A program made the position numbers and the translations under genes. 64,000 bases of DNA, from NCBI RefSeq assembly GCF_003002955.1, contig NZ_PVTJ01000006.1:310001-374000 (forward strand). The letters are read 5' to 3'. Position 1 is the stretch's first letter; each line of letters opens with the position of its first letter. The stretch comes from Glycomyces artemisiae. GTDB lineage: Bacteria; Actinomycetota; Actinomycetes; Mycobacteriales; Micromonosporaceae. The notes beneath the pieces were generated by a model. It worked only from the letters and a program-made list of their open reading frames with translations, was not told where the DNA came from and searched no databases. Positions 1 through 8,546 of the stretch are shown in pieces.

Positions 1-610
1 CCGTGACCCCGGCCTTCGCGGCCGCGTAGGCGGCCTCGGCGGGGACGGCGTTGACGACGCCGGCGGTGGCGGCGACGTTCACGATGCGGCCCCAGCCGCG
101 CTCGGCCATGGGCTGCACGAACGCCCGCGACACCAGGAACGCCGTGTCGAGGTTCCGCGACAGCTCCGAGCGCCAGTCCTCATAGGACAGCTGGGCGACG
201 GGCTTCACGACCGCCGGGTCCGACTTCGACGTCAGCCCCGCGTTGTTGATCACGATGTCCACCTCGCCGACCGCGTCCACGACGGCGTCGGCCAGACCCC
301 CGACCTCCGCCTCGTCGGTCAGGTCCGCGACGAAGCCGACCGCGTCGATCTCCCCCGCCCGCTCGTGGATCCGCTTCGTCGTCGACACGATCGCGACCGT
401 CGCGCCCGCCAGCCGCAGCCGCGTCGCGATCGCCATCCCGATCCCGTCGGGCGCACCGGCGCCGGTGACCAGCGCGATCTTCCCTGCGAGCGAATCGAGC
501 TGCTGGAGCCGCCCGAGCTCCGTCAACGGGCCCTGACCCGCGGAAGGCAGGTCGATCACCTCGGCGAGGCCGTCTTCGAAAGCGTCGCGGCTCGATCGCG
601 GTTCAGTCAT
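1..610 (-). CDS. SDR family oxidoreductase (3-oxoacyl-ACP reductase-like), C-terminus cut by window edge
   Basis: About 203 residues of a short-chain dehydrogenase/reductase run off the left edge. The Rossmann fold shows a glycine motif (VTGAGAPDGIGMA, around residues 49-61), a NNAG motif and the catalytic YxxxK as YAAAK. These enzymes reduce ketones or oxidise alcohols with NAD(P)H; the substrate cannot be told. The stretch before the active site reads NVAATAG, so the usual catalytic serine seems to be alanine or threonine. About 40 residues precede the Rossmann fold, longer than in FabG. ATG start at 610. Confidence 0.85.
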   Translation of the reverse strand, partial: MTEPRSSRDAFEDGLAEVIDLPSAGQGPLTELGRLQQLDSLAGKIALVTGAGAPDGIGMAIATRLRLAGATVAIVSTTKRIHERAGEIDAVGFVADLTDEAEVGGLADAVVDAVGEVDIVINNAGLTSKSDPAVVKPVAQLSYEDWRSELSRNLDTAFLVSRAFVQPMAERGWGRIVNVAATAGVVNAVPAEAAYAAAKAGVT

Positions 611-738
611 GCGGGCAGTGTCTCACGGGGCCCCGACCAAACGCACCACCGCCGGGCCGAACAGCGCGAAACCGCCACCATCAGGGCGTACCACCGGGGT
701 CGGCACGGGCGCCTCCCGCGGCGTGGGACCATCGGGGC

Positions 739-1329
739 ATGGAGCCGAACCTTGGCCCGGTCCTGACGGCGCTGGCGCGCAGCGCGGTCGCGACCTCCTT
801 CGGCCCGCGCCCGCCCGGCGCGGCCGAACTGCTCGCCGACGCACCGACCGCGCTCGGCGAGCGGGCCGCGACGTTCGTCACCTTGGAGCGGGAAGGCGTG
901 CTCCGCGGCTGCATCGGCACCCTCATCGCCGTGCGGCCCTTGGGATTCGACGTGGTCCGCAACGCGCGCCTCGCCGCGAAGGACCCGCGCCTGCCCGCCG
1001 TCGCCGCAGAGGAGGTCCCCGGGCTCACCGTCAAGGTCTCGGTCCTGTCCCCGTCCGAACCGCTTGCGGCCCAGGACTTCCCGACGCTCCTCGACGACCT
1101 GCGGCCCGGCGTCGACGGCCTCGTGCTCAAGGACCTCGACGGACACCGCGCCACGTTCCTGCCGTCGGTGTGGGCGAACCAGCCCGACCCCGAGCGCTTC
1201 GTCGCCGCGCTGCTGCGCAAAGGCGGCTGGCCCCGCCGCATCTGGGACGGCGGCCTCCGCTCGGCCCCCTGGCCCAAGGGCCTGACGGCCGAGCGGTACG
1301 GGACCACGGACTACGTCGGCGCGCCCTAG
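739..1329 (+). CDS. AMMECR1 domain protein (AmmeMemoRadiSam system protein A type)
   Basis: This 196-residue protein has the hallmark LRGCIG motif (residues 55-60) of the AMMECR1 fold, and its length is typical of the single-domain family. The biochemical role of AMMECR1 proteins is not settled. In many bacteria they accompany a MEMO-type protein and a radical SAM enzyme, and neither is visible here. The start ATG has no Shine-Dalgarno sequence; a GACCAT hexamer six bases upstream would fit a leaderless transcript. It converges on phzF with only 13 bases between the two stops. Confidence 0.88.
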   Translation: MEPNLGPVLTALARSAVATSFGPRPPGAAELLADAPTALGERAATFVTLEREGVLRGCIGTLIAVRPLGFDVVRNARLAAKDPRLPAVAAEEVPGLTVKVSVLSPSEPLAAQDFPTLLDDLRPGVDGLVLKDLDGHRATFLPSVWANQPDPERFVAALLRKGGWPRRIWDGGLRSAPWPKGLTAERYGTTDYVGAP

Positions 1330-1342
1330 CGGCGCAGACGGG

Positions 1343-2182
1343 CTACTCGGGCAGCACGACCAGGTTTCCCTCGGCGGTCTTGACCGCCGAACCGGACACC
1401 GAGACCGACACCGCGACGCCGCCCTCCACGACCACCTCGCCGTACAGCGACGACGGCCGCCCGACCTCCGCGCCCTGCGCGATCTCGTACGCGTGCACGC
1501 CGTCCCCCTCGATCAGGCCGACGTCAACCAGGTGCACGCCCAGCGCCACCGCGGCCGACCCCGTCGCCGGGTCCTCCCCCACGCCCACGTGGAACAGCCG
1601 CGCGTGGACGGCGGCGTGGTCGGCGTCGAAGCTGAACACGTACACCTTGTCGAGGTGCCCCGGCACGTCGACCGCCGCGGCCACGTCGCTCTCGGCGACC
1701 CGCACGAAATTGTGGTCGAGCCCGGCGCTGGCGTTCTTCGGGGTGCCGATGATCCGGTCGGGGTGCAGGCCGAGCGCCGCCGCGGCGGTCTCACGGTCGA
1801 TCTCGGGGCCGACGGCGATCGCGGTGGACGTGAGCTTCGCCGCGTCCCCGTCGACGGCGACGGTCATGAGGCCCGCGCCGCACTCCTGGACGACCCGGCC
1901 GTCCTTCGGCGCGACCCGCCCGGCGGCCGTGACGGCGACCGCGGCCCCGATCGTGGGGTGCCCGGCGAACGGCAGCTCCTCCGCAGGGGTGAAGATGCGG
2001 GCGAGGTAGTCGGCGCCGGGATCGGTTGCGGGGAGCACGAACACGGTCTCGGAGAAGCCGAATTCCTTGGCCACGGCCTGCATCTGGTTCGTGGAGAGGT
2101 CCTGGCCGTCGTAGACGACGGCGAGCTGGTTGCCCGCGTACGGGCGGTCGGAGAAGACGTCGTAGATCGCGAACGGAAGCAT
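1343..2182 (-). CDS. PhzF family isomerase/epimerase
   Basis: A full-length PhzF-family protein of 279 residues with the two-lobed diaminopimelate-epimerase-like fold. FAGHPTIG (about residues 72-79) and DPATGSAA near the C-terminal lobe are the conserved family segments. PhzF itself isomerises a dihydroanthranilate intermediate of phenazine synthesis. No other phenazine gene is nearby, so this is more likely one of the many housekeeping paralogues of unknown substrate. The start is ATG at 2182, preceded by TATAAG and six bases with no ribosome-binding site, which suggests a leaderless mRNA. Confidence 0.9.
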   Translation of the reverse strand: MLPFAIYDVFSDRPYAGNQLAVVYDGQDLSTNQMQAVAKEFGFSETVFVLPATDPGADYLARIFTPAEELPFAGHPTIGAAVAVTAAGRVAPKDGRVVQECGAGLMTVAVDGDAAKLTSTAIAVGPEIDRETAAAALGLHPDRIIGTPKNASAGLDHNFVRVAESDVAAAVDVPGHLDKVYVFSFDADHAAVHARLFHVGVGEDPATGSAAVALGVHLVDVGLIEGDGVHAYEIAQGAEVGRPSSLYGEVVVEGGVAVSVSVSGSAVKTAEGNLVVLPE

Positions 2183-2188
2183 GAAGCA

Positions 2189-2194
2189 CTTATA
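2189..2194 (-). promoter_or_regulatory. Probable -10 element of the phzF-like gene
   Basis: TATAAG on the minus strand lies exactly six bases before the ATG, and no Shine-Dalgarno sequence intervenes. This places the likely transcription start on the A of the ATG. Confidence 0.5.
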
Positions 2195-2258
2195 GCTCGC
2201 ACCGGGTGACGAGCGGGCGGTAAGGCTACGCTCACATTGGCGCCTGCGGGCACGTGGT

Positions 2259-2264
2259 TACGAT
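2259..2264 (+). promoter_or_regulatory. Probable -10 element of mrp (leaderless start)
   Basis: TACGAT followed by six bases and then the ATG at 2271. No ribosome-binding site is present, so transcription probably begins at the start codon. Confidence 0.55.
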
Positions 2265-2270
2265 TGGGTC

Positions 2271-3404
2271 ATGTCTGACAACGCCGCCGTCGTCGAGGCC
2301 GTACACGAAGCGCTCTCGCACGTCAACGACCCCGAGATCCGCCGTCCGATCACCGAGCTGGGGATGGTCGACACCGTCGCGGTCGAAGGCGGGCGCCTGT
2401 CGCTGACCATCCTCCTCACCGTCGCGGGCTGCCCCATGCGCGACACGCTCCAGCGCGACATCGCCGCCGCCGTCGACGGCGTGGACGGCGTCACCGAGCT
2501 CGAACTCGAATTCGGCGTCATGAGCGAGCAGCAGCGCGCCGACCTCCAGGTGAAGCTGCGCGGGAAGGCCGGCGCCGAGCCGGTCATCCCGTTCAACCTG
2601 CCCGAGTCCCGCACCCGCGTGTTCGCGATCGCCTCCGGCAAGGGCGGCGTCGGCAAGTCGTCGATGACCGTGAACCTCGCCGCCGCGCTCGCGGCCAAGG
2701 GCCTGTCGGTGGGCGTCGCCGACGCGGACATCTACGGGCACTCGATCCCGCGGATGCTCGGCGTCGAGGGCGCCCCGACGCAGGTCGAGGACATGATCAT
2801 GCCCCCGCAGGCGCACGGCATGAAGGTCATCTCGATCGGCATGTTCACGCCCGGGAACACCGCGGTCGTGTGGCGCGGCCCGATGCTGCACCGCGCGCTC
2901 CAGCAGTTCCTCGCCGACGTCTACTGGGGCGACCTCGACGTGCTCCTGCTCGACCTGCCGCCCGGGACCGGCGACATCGCCATCTCGGTGGCGCAGCTCC
3001 TGCCGACCGCCGAGCTCGTGGTCGTGACCACCCCGCAGCAGGCCGCCGCGGAGGTCGCCGAGCGCGCGGGCGCGATCGTGACGCAGACCCACCAGAAGCT
3101 CGCGGGCGTCGTCGAGAACATGTCGTGGATGGAGCTGCCCGACGGCTCCCACATCGAGCCGTTCGGCTCCGGCGGCGGCAAGACCGTCGCCGAGGCGCTC
3201 ACCCGCGACGTGGGCACCGACGTGCCGCTGCTCGGCCAGATCCCGCTGGACCCGAAGCTCCGCGAAGGCGGCGACGCGGGTGTCCCGCTCGTGCTCTCCG
3301 ACCCCGACTGCGAGGCCTCCCGCGCGATCCGCGCCATCGCCGACCAGCTCGCGGTCCGCAAGGTGTCCTTGGCGGGCAAGCCCCTCGGGCTGAGCGTGGT
3401 CTAG
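2271..3404 (+). CDS. mrp: Mrp/NBP35-type P-loop ATPase, iron-sulfur cluster carrier family
   Basis: This protein of 377 residues has an N-terminal MIP18-like domain (about residues 5-80) followed by a Mrp/ApbC ATPase domain. The deviant Walker A is SGKGGVGKS (residues 122-130), and DLPPGTGD supplies the switch region. The family binds and hands on [4Fe-4S] clusters in the cytoplasm. The CxxC pair that binds the cluster in E. coli Mrp is not present; the equivalent stretch after NMSW carries no cysteine, which as I recall is also true of the mycobacterial Mrp. A hairpin follows the stop. Confidence 0.93.
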   Translation: MSDNAAVVEAVHEALSHVNDPEIRRPITELGMVDTVAVEGGRLSLTILLTVAGCPMRDTLQRDIAAAVDGVDGVTELELEFGVMSEQQRADLQVKLRGKAGAEPVIPFNLPESRTRVFAIASGKGGVGKSSMTVNLAAALAAKGLSVGVADADIYGHSIPRMLGVEGAPTQVEDMIMPPQAHGMKVISIGMFTPGNTAVVWRGPMLHRALQQFLADVYWGDLDVLLLDLPPGTGDIAISVAQLLPTAELVVVTTPQQAAAEVAERAGAIVTQTHQKLAGVVENMSWMELPDGSHIEPFGSGGGKTVAEALTRDVGTDVPLLGQIPLDPKLREGGDAGVPLVLSDPDCEASRAIRAIADQLAVRKVSLAGKPLGLSVV

Positions 3405-3421
3405 GACTCGGAACGAACGGG

Positions 3422-3458
3422 GCGGCGGCACCGGATCCTCGCGGATCGGCGCCGCCGC
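3422..3458 (+). terminator. Hairpin after mrp
   Basis: Outer arms GCGGCGGC and GCCGCCGC enclose an inner GATCC/GGATC stem. A short T-rich stretch follows (TTCCTATCT). It lies between the convergent mrp and ybjQ-like genes. Confidence 0.6.
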
Positions 3459-3487
3459 TTCCTATCTCCCGGTTTCCTTAGTAAAGC

Positions 3488-3865
3488 TCAGTTCTGGGTC
3501 CGCTTGCGGACCGTGACGGCCGTGCCGTACGCGCAGACCTCGGTGCCCATGTCGCGGGCGTCGCTCACGTCGAAGCGCATCATGACGACGCCGTTGGCGC
3601 CCAAGGACTTCGCCTGGTCCACCATGCGGGTGAGGGCCTCCTCGCGCGACGCGGCGAGGGCCTTCGAGAGGCCCTTCAGCTCGCCGCCGAGGATCGACTT
3701 GAAGCCCGAGCCGATGTCGGAGAACATGTTCCGCGAGCGCACCGTGAGCCCGAAGACCTCGCCGTGGGTCTCCAGGACCTCGTAGCCCGGGACGTTCTCC
3801 GTCGTCGTGACGACGAAGCCTGAGGCGGTGGGATTCGCGCCGCCGAATTCTCCGACATAGTCCAT
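3488..3865 (-). CDS. YbjQ family (UPF0145, DUF74) protein
   Basis: A 125-residue protein with the YbjQ/DUF74 pattern. It has an early [11 protein letters not shown] segment, a central [14 protein letters not shown] segment and a C-terminal [12 protein letters not shown] strand. The fold forms homopentameric rings in solved structures and has been annotated as putative heavy-metal binding; no function is established. The length is slightly above the usual 105-110 residues because of an N-terminal extension of about 15 residues. No Shine-Dalgarno sequence precedes the ATG; TAGCGT lies seven bases upstream. Confidence 0.88.
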   Translation of the reverse strand: MDYVGEFGGANPTASGFVVTTTENVPGYEVLETHGEVFGLTVRSRNMFSDIGSGFKSILGGELKGLSKALAASREEALTRMVDQAKSLGANGVVMMRFDVSDARDMGTEVCAYGTAVTVRKRTQN

Positions 3866-3872
3866 GCGGGCA

Positions 3873-3878
3873 ACGCTA
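3873..3878 (-). promoter_or_regulatory. Probable -10 element of the ybjQ-like gene
   Basis: TAGCGT on the minus strand, seven bases before the ATG, with no ribosome-binding site between them. Confidence 0.45.
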
Positions 3879-3915
3879 TGCGAATCCGCAGGCCCGCGCG
3901 TCGGTCCGAAGAACG

Positions 3916-3946
3916 AAAAAGCCCCTCATGCTCAGGCATGAGGGGC
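3916..3946 (-). terminator. Rho-independent terminator of dapD
   Basis: A perfect 11-bp stem (GCCCCTCATGC paired with GCATGAGGGGC) with a four-base loop is followed by five T on the minus strand. It lies 34 bases beyond the dapD stop. It is one of the few classical U-tract terminators in the window. Confidence 0.92.
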
Positions 3947-3979
3947 GGTACCCAGGTACTACGTGCGGTGCACCCGGGC

Positions 3980-4909
3980 CTACTGCGCGCTGTGCAGGGC
4001 GGCGTTCAGCTCGCCCCAGGTGCCCGTGCGCGGGCGCACTTCGAGGACGCCGGTCTGGGTGTTCGTCCAGAACTGGAGGTTGTCCTTGCCCGAGAGGGTC
4101 GCGGCCTTGACCACGGTCCCGTCGGGCAGGGTGACCTTCGACCCGGCGGTGACGTAGCAGCCCGCGGCCACGACGCAGTTGTCGCCCAAGGAGATCCCGA
4201 TGCCGGCGTTCGCGCCGAGGAGGCAGCGCTCGCCGATCGAGATGACCTCCTTGCCGCCGCCCGAGAGCGTCCCCATGATCGAGGAGCCGCCGCCGATGTC
4301 GGAGCCGTCGCCGACCACGACGCCCGCGGAGATGCGGCCCTCGACCATCGAGTTGCCGAGCGTCCCGGCGTTGAAGTTCACGAAGCCCTCGTGCATGACC
4401 GTGGTCCCCTCGGCGAGGTGCGCGCCCAGGCGCACCCGGGAGGCGTCGGCGATGCGCACGCCCACCGGGGTCACGTAGTCGGCCATCGGCGGGAACTTGT
4501 CGAGCGACTTCACTTCGAGAGTCTGACCCTCGCCGCGCAGCTTCAGGCGCGCGGCGTTCACCGAGTCGGCGGGGACGGGGCCGTGGTTCGTCCAGGCGTT
4601 GTTCGGGAGGAGCCCGAAGATCCCCGAGAGGTCGATCGTGTGCGGGGTGACGAAGCGGTGCGAGAGGAGGTGGAGGCGCAGGTACACGTCGGCGGTGTCC
4701 ACCGGCTCCTCGGCGAGGGACTTGACGAGGACCGACACGCCCTTCGAGCGGGTCCCGGTCGGGTTCTCCCGGTCGATCTCCGGCGCGGCCACGCCGGTCG
4801 GGGCCTCGCCGAGCCCGAGGCGGGTGAACCACACGTCGAGGACCGTGCCGTCGGGGGCGACCGTGGCCACGCCGACTCCCCAGGCTGCGTCAGTCAGGAA
4901 TGCACTCAT
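3980..4909 (-). CDS. dapD: 2,3,4,5-tetrahydropyridine-2,6-dicarboxylate N-succinyltransferase
   Basis: DapD transfers succinyl from succinyl-CoA to tetrahydrodipicolinate in the lysine/meso-diaminopimelate pathway, and so feeds cell-wall cross-linking. The 309-residue product has the actinobacterial architecture. An N-terminal domain of about 110 residues ([14 protein letters not shown]) is followed by a left-handed beta helix of hexapeptide repeats ([20 protein letters not shown] onward, [15 protein letters not shown]). It is divergent to dapE across only 39 bases. The ATG follows TAGGCT by six bases with no Shine-Dalgarno sequence. A U-tract terminator ends the unit. Confidence 0.95.
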   Translation of the reverse strand: MSAFLTDAAWGVGVATVAPDGTVLDVWFTRLGLGEAPTGVAAPEIDRENPTGTRSKGVSVLVKSLAEEPVDTADVYLRLHLLSHRFVTPHTIDLSGIFGLLPNNAWTNHGPVPADSVNAARLKLRGEGQTLEVKSLDKFPPMADYVTPVGVRIADASRVRLGAHLAEGTTVMHEGFVNFNAGTLGNSMVEGRISAGVVVGDGSDIGGGSSIMGTLSGGGKEVISIGERCLLGANAGIGISLGDNCVVAAGCYVTAGSKVTLPDGTVVKAATLSGKDNLQFWTNTQTGVLEVRPRTGTWGELNAALHSAQ

Positions 4910-4948
4910 CCTCAGAGCCTATCCACGCGCCGGGTATCGTCTGCGGAT
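4910..4948. promoter_or_regulatory. Compact divergent dapD/dapE promoter region
   Basis: The 39 bases between the two start codons hold a TAGGCT (minus, 4916-4921) six bases from the dapD ATG. They also hold a TATCGT (plus, 4935-4940) eight bases from the dapE GTG. Neither gene has a ribosome-binding site. Both -35 regions must therefore overlap the opposite promoter or coding sequence. Confidence 0.6.
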
Positions 4949-6019
4949 GTGACAGTTTTGAGTGAGGCAGTCCTCGCCGACCCGGTCGCGCTGACGCGGG
5001 CCCTGTGCGACATCCCGTCCGTCTCGCGCGACGAGGCCGCGATCTGCGACGCGGTGGAGGCGGCCCTCAAGCGGTTGGGCCACTTGACGGTGGAGCGGGT
5101 CGGGAACACCCTCGTGGCCCGCACCGAGCTGGGGCGCGGGCGCCGCGTCATGCTCGCCGGGCACCTCGACACCGTCCCGGTCAACGACAACTTCCCCACG
5201 CGCACCGAAGGGGACGTGATGTGGGGGCTCGGCACCTCGGACATGAAGTCGGGCACCGCGCTCGCGCTGTGGATCGCGGCGACGGTGGCGGAGCCGAAGT
5301 TCGACCTGAGCTTCGCGTTCTACGACTGCGAGGAGATCGAGGCGGTGCACAACGGCCTCAACAAGCTCTCGAAGTCGCGGCCGGAGCTGCTGGCCGCGGA
5401 CTTCGCGATCCTCCTGGAGCCCACGTACGGCCTGGTCGAGGCCGGGTGCCAGGGGACGATGCGGGCGCGCGTCAAGACCCGCGGGAAGCGGGCGCACTCG
5501 GCGCGGTCCTGGAAGGGCGAGAACGCGATCCACCGGCTCGCGCCGGTCCTGGAGCGGCTGAGCGCCTACGAGGCGCGCGAGGTCGACGTGGACGGCTGCA
5601 CGTACCGGGAGGGCCTGAACGCGGTGTTCATCGGCGGCGGCGTCGCCGGGAACGTCATCCCCGACGAGGGCTGGGTGGAGGTCAACTACCGCTTCGCGCC
5701 CGACCGCGACGAGGCCGCCGCCGAAGCGCATGTGCGCGAGGTGTTCGCGGGGCTGGAGGTCGAGCTCGTGGACTCGGCCCCGTCGTGCCGCCCGGGCCTG
5801 GACCGGCCCGAGGCCGCCGAGTTCGTGGCCGCGGCGGGCGGGGAGTTCCGCGCCAAGCTCGGCTGGACCGACGTGGCGCGGTTCGCGACCCTCGGCGTCC
5901 CCGCGGTGAACTTCGGGCCGGGCGACCCCAACCTCGCCCACAAGCAGGACGAACGCGTCGAGATCCCCCGCATCCGCGCCTGCGCGGACGCGCTGCGGGC
6001 GTATGTGGAGGCACCATGA
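4949..6019 (+). CDS. dapE: Succinyl-diaminopimelate desuccinylase
   Basis: DapE removes succinate from N-succinyl-LL-diaminopimelate, two steps after DapD. The 356-residue protein is an M20-type di-zinc hydrolase. LAGHLDTVP carries the metal-binding His and Asp, [10 protein letters not shown] the bridging Asp, and CEEIE the catalytic glutamate pair. A lid domain begins near [11 protein letters not shown] chose the GTG at 4949, which gives [12 protein letters not shown]. The ATG two bases earlier is out of frame. The stop overlaps the next ATG (ATGA), so dapE and the LOG gene are translationally coupled. Confidence 0.95.
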   Translation: MTVLSEAVLADPVALTRALCDIPSVSRDEAAICDAVEAALKRLGHLTVERVGNTLVARTELGRGRRVMLAGHLDTVPVNDNFPTRTEGDVMWGLGTSDMKSGTALALWIAATVAEPKFDLSFAFYDCEEIEAVHNGLNKLSKSRPELLAADFAILLEPTYGLVEAGCQGTMRARVKTRGKRAHSARSWKGENAIHRLAPVLERLSAYEAREVDVDGCTYREGLNAVFIGGGVAGNVIPDEGWVEVNYRFAPDRDEAAAEAHVREVFAGLEVELVDSAPSCRPGLDRPEAAEFVAAAGGEFRAKLGWTDVARFATLGVPAVNFGPGDPNLAHKQDERVEIPRIRACADALRAYVEAP

Positions 6020-6726
6020 CTTCGGACAGGCGAATCACCGACGACCAGCGGCTGCTGGACCTCGAACACAGCGAGGAGTGGAAGCAGCGCGCCGCCTGGC
6101 GGGTCATGAAGTTCCAGGCCGAGTTCGTGGAGGGCTTCGACGTGCTCGAAGCCGCCGACCTCGGCGACGCCGTCTGCGTCTACGGCTCCGCGCGCACCGT
6201 GGTCGACTCCGAGGAGTACAAGCTCGGCGTGGACCTGGGCCGCAAGCTCGGCGAGGCCGGGTTCTCGGTCATCACCGGCGGCGGCCCCGGCGCGATGGAG
6301 GCCGCGAACCGCGGCGCCTACGACGCGGGCGTCAAGTCCGTGGGCCTGGGCATCGAGCTGCCGTTCGAGCAGGGCATCAACGAGTTCGTGGACATCGAGC
6401 TGGACTTCAAGTACTTCTTCGTCCGCAAGGTCATGTTCCTGAAGTACTCGTGCGGGTTCTGCGCCCTCCCGGGCGGCTTCGGGACCATGGACGAGCTGTT
6501 CGAGGCGCTCACCTTGGAGCAGACCGGCAAAGTGGGCAAGTTCCCGATCGCCCTGATCGGCACCGACTACTGGGGCGGGCTGGTCGAGTGGCTGCGCGCC
6601 TCCATGCTCGGCGACGGCAAGATCAGCACGAAGGACCTGGACCTGCTGTTGGTCACCGACGACCTCGACGAGGCCGTGGCGCACATGCAGCAGTCCCGGT
6701 CGGCTCAGTCCTCGGCGCGCTCGTAG
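6016..6726 (+). CDS. TIGR00730/LOG family Rossmann protein (putative nucleoside-monophosphate phosphoribohydrolase)
   Basis: This 236-residue protein shows the LOG signature PGGFGTMDE (about residues 156-164) and the upstream [16 protein letters not shown] loop. Characterised members cleave the N-glycosidic bond of cytokinin or nucleoside monophosphates to release ribose 5-phosphate. In actinobacteria the true substrate is often unclear. It begins at an ATGA overlap with dapE and lies in the same order as Rv1205 in mycobacteria. Its last 22 bases overlap the convergent methyltransferase gene. Confidence 0.92.
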   Translation: MTSDRRITDDQRLLDLEHSEEWKQRAAWRVMKFQAEFVEGFDVLEAADLGDAVCVYGSARTVVDSEEYKLGVDLGRKLGEAGFSVITGGGPGAMEAANRGAYDAGVKSVGLGIELPFEQGINEFVDIELDFKYFFVRKVMFLKYSCGFCALPGGFGTMDELFEALTLEQTGKVGKFPIALIGTDYWGGLVEWLRASMLGDGKISTKDLDLLLVTDDLDEAVAHMQQSRSAQSSARS

Positions 6727-7457
6727 ATGAAGAAGTCGGCGATGGAGCCCTCCGCGCCGAACTCGCGCCACGGGCGCGGGTTGGGGATGCGCTCGCGCAG
6801 CCGCCATTCGGGGTAGCGCTCCTCGACGTCCTTGAGGACGGGCCGGATGCGCACGTGCGGCGCGAACTCGCCCGCGAGCGAGGGGTCGCTCGCGTCGCCG
6901 GTGAACAGGACGACGTGCCGGCGGGCGGCTCCGAAGACGTGCTTGAGGTGCAGGTCGTAGACGTGGTCCTCGATGAGGTGGTAGATCACGTCGAGCGACA
7001 TCGCCATGTCGGCGGTGACGAACCCGGCCGGGTCGGAGTAGCTGTCGCCGTCGTAGAGCGCGAAGCTCTTCGTGGGGTCCTCGGCGTACCGCTCCATGGT
7101 GCGCCGCAGCTGCGTCGGCGACACGTCGAACCCGAGGTAGCGGGGGTATTCGGCGAGCGAGAGCTGCTCGCCGTCGCCGCAGCCGAACTCGATGACGGAC
7201 TCGATGCCCTGCTCGGCGACGAACTTGTTGAGGACCTCCGCCTTGAACTCGGCGTTCGTGCCGCGCGAGCCGTCGCCGGAGTTCCCGCCGCTCGCGTAGC
7301 GCCCCTCCCAGTAGGCGGCCGAGCCGGGGAACACGTACTCGGCGGCGGGCTCGGGCTCGGGTTCAGGGGCGGGTTCGGGGGCGGTCTCGGGCGCCGCGGG
7401 GGCCTCTTCGACGGGGGCGGCCTGCGCGGGTACGCGCCGTCTGCGGGTGAACTTCAT
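6705..7457 (-). CDS. Class I SAM-dependent methyltransferase with EP-rich N-terminal linker
   Basis: The 250-residue product starts with a basic tip (MKFTRRRR). A proline/glutamate-rich linker of about 35 residues follows, then a Rossmann methyltransferase domain with motif I as VIEFGCGDGEQL. The WEGRYASGGNSGDGS stretch resembles small methyltransferases found in polysaccharide clusters; the substrate is unknown. I chose the ATG at 7457 because GGAGG lies seven bases upstream; longer forms lack such a site. The 3' end overlaps the LOG gene by 22 bases in the opposite sense. Confidence 0.85.
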   Translation of the reverse strand: MKFTRRRRVPAQAAPVEEAPAAPETAPEPAPEPEPEPAAEYVFPGSAAYWEGRYASGGNSGDGSRGTNAEFKAEVLNKFVAEQGIESVIEFGCGDGEQLSLAEYPRYLGFDVSPTQLRRTMERYAEDPTKSFALYDGDSYSDPAGFVTADMAMSLDVIYHLIEDHVYDLHLKHVFGAARRHVVLFTGDASDPSLAGEFAPHVRIRPVLKDVEERYPEWRLRERIPNPRPWREFGAEGSIADFFIYERAED

Positions 7458-7598
7458 CGGTGGGCCTCCGAATCTTGGATAGGGTCGCCGCCGCAAGCTA
7501 CGGTGCTGCTCGGGATGGGGTGCGCCGGATTGAATGTAGACCCTCGAAAGGTGTTCGCGGTCACCGGCATACCGGTGACCGCGCGTCGCGGGCCCGGG

Positions 7599-8465
7599 TC
7601 AGAGGCTCCGCAGCGGGGCCTTCGGCGGCCGGTCGCCCTTGATGGAGGCGACCATGTCGAGGACCTCGCGGGTCGCGGCCACGTCATGCGCGCGGAAGAC
7701 CCGCGCCCCGTTCCATGCGGAGATCGCGGTCGCCGCGAGCGTGCCGTTCAGGCGCCGGTCCACCGGCAGGTCGAGGGTCTCCCCCACGAAGTCCTTGCGG
7801 GACAGGGCGACCAGCACCGGCCAGCCGGTTTCGGCCAGCTCGTCGAGGCGGCGGGTCAGGTCGAGCGAGTGGTACGTGGTCTTGCCGAAGTCGTGGGTCG
7901 GGTCGATGAGGATGCCGTCGGCGCGCACGCCCGCGGCCACGGCGGCCTCCGCGCGCTCCACGAGCTCGCCGCGGACCTCCTTGACGACGTCGCCGTAGAC
8001 GGCCTTCTCGGCGATCGTGCGCGGCGCGAGCCCGCCGGTGTGGGAGACGACGAGCCCCGCGCCGGTGTCCGAGGCGGCCTCGATCACCGTCGGGTCCCAG
8101 CCCGCCCACGTGTCGTTGATGAGCTCCGCCCCCGCGGCGACCGCCTCGCGGGCGACCTCGCCGCGCCACGTGTCGACCGAGATGACCAGCTCGGGGTGGC
8201 GGTCGTGGACGGCGGCGATGAGCGGCACGACCCGCTCGATCTCCTCGGCGGGCGTGACCTCCGGCCCGATGTCCCCGGCCTTGACGCCGCCGATGTCGAC
8301 GATGTCGGCGCCGTTCGCGACCGCGTTGTCCACGGCCGCGACGGCCGCGTCGAACGCGAAGGTCCGCCCGGCGTCGTAGAACGAGTCGGGAGTGCGGTTG
8401 ACGATCGCCATCACCGCGTAATCGCCGTCATCGAACACCCGTCTGCCAAGTCTCAGAGCACGCAT
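7599..8465 (-). CDS. folP2: Dihydropteroate synthase homologue of the FolP2 type
   Basis: A 288-residue TIM-barrel protein of the pterin-binding family. It reads MAIVNRTPDSFYD where true DHPS has GIVNVTPDSF. It also has DIGGVKAG, ISVDTWR, LINDTW, LIDPTHDFGK and a C-terminal MVASIKGDRPP, all matching mycobacterial FolP2 (Rv1207) rather than FolP1. As I recall, FolP2 proteins do not complement DHPS mutants, so folate synthesis should not be assumed and the real role is open. No other folate gene is adjacent. Its position after dapE and LOG also matches the mycobacterial order. The start is ATG at 8465; CAGCAT six bases upstream could be a weak leaderless -10. Confidence 0.88.
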   Translation of the reverse strand: MRALRLGRRVFDDGDYAVMAIVNRTPDSFYDAGRTFAFDAAVAAVDNAVANGADIVDIGGVKAGDIGPEVTPAEEIERVVPLIAAVHDRHPELVISVDTWRGEVAREAVAAGAELINDTWAGWDPTVIEAASDTGAGLVVSHTGGLAPRTIAEKAVYGDVVKEVRGELVERAEAAVAAGVRADGILIDPTHDFGKTTYHSLDLTRRLDELAETGWPVLVALSRKDFVGETLDLPVDRRLNGTLAATAISAWNGARVFRAHDVAATREVLDMVASIKGDRPPKAPLRSL

Positions 8466-8546
8466 GGCTCTATGCTGACAGCCGCACCAGCCACCCGCCA
8501 CCGCATCGGCCCCCGCGGCGGCGCGAATGAGCCCAGGAGGAGCACC

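Noticed and set aside
1343-2182. Phenazine biosynthesis cluster
   Set aside because: Only a PhzF-family protein is present; the neighbours (AMMECR1, Mrp) are unrelated to phenazines.
7464-7598. Possible extra gene between the methyltransferase and folP2 genes
   Set aside because: The spacer has only short frames without start signals. A small CACCGGCATACCGGTG palindrome-like stretch near 7562-7577 may be a terminator or operator but is not strong enough to call.
6003-8546. Very long open frames across known genes, for example upstream of the M18 aminopeptidase start
   Set aside because: In such GC-rich DNA the other frames stay open. The products are Arg/Gly/Pro-rich and lack motifs, and the real genes in the region have clear family signatures.
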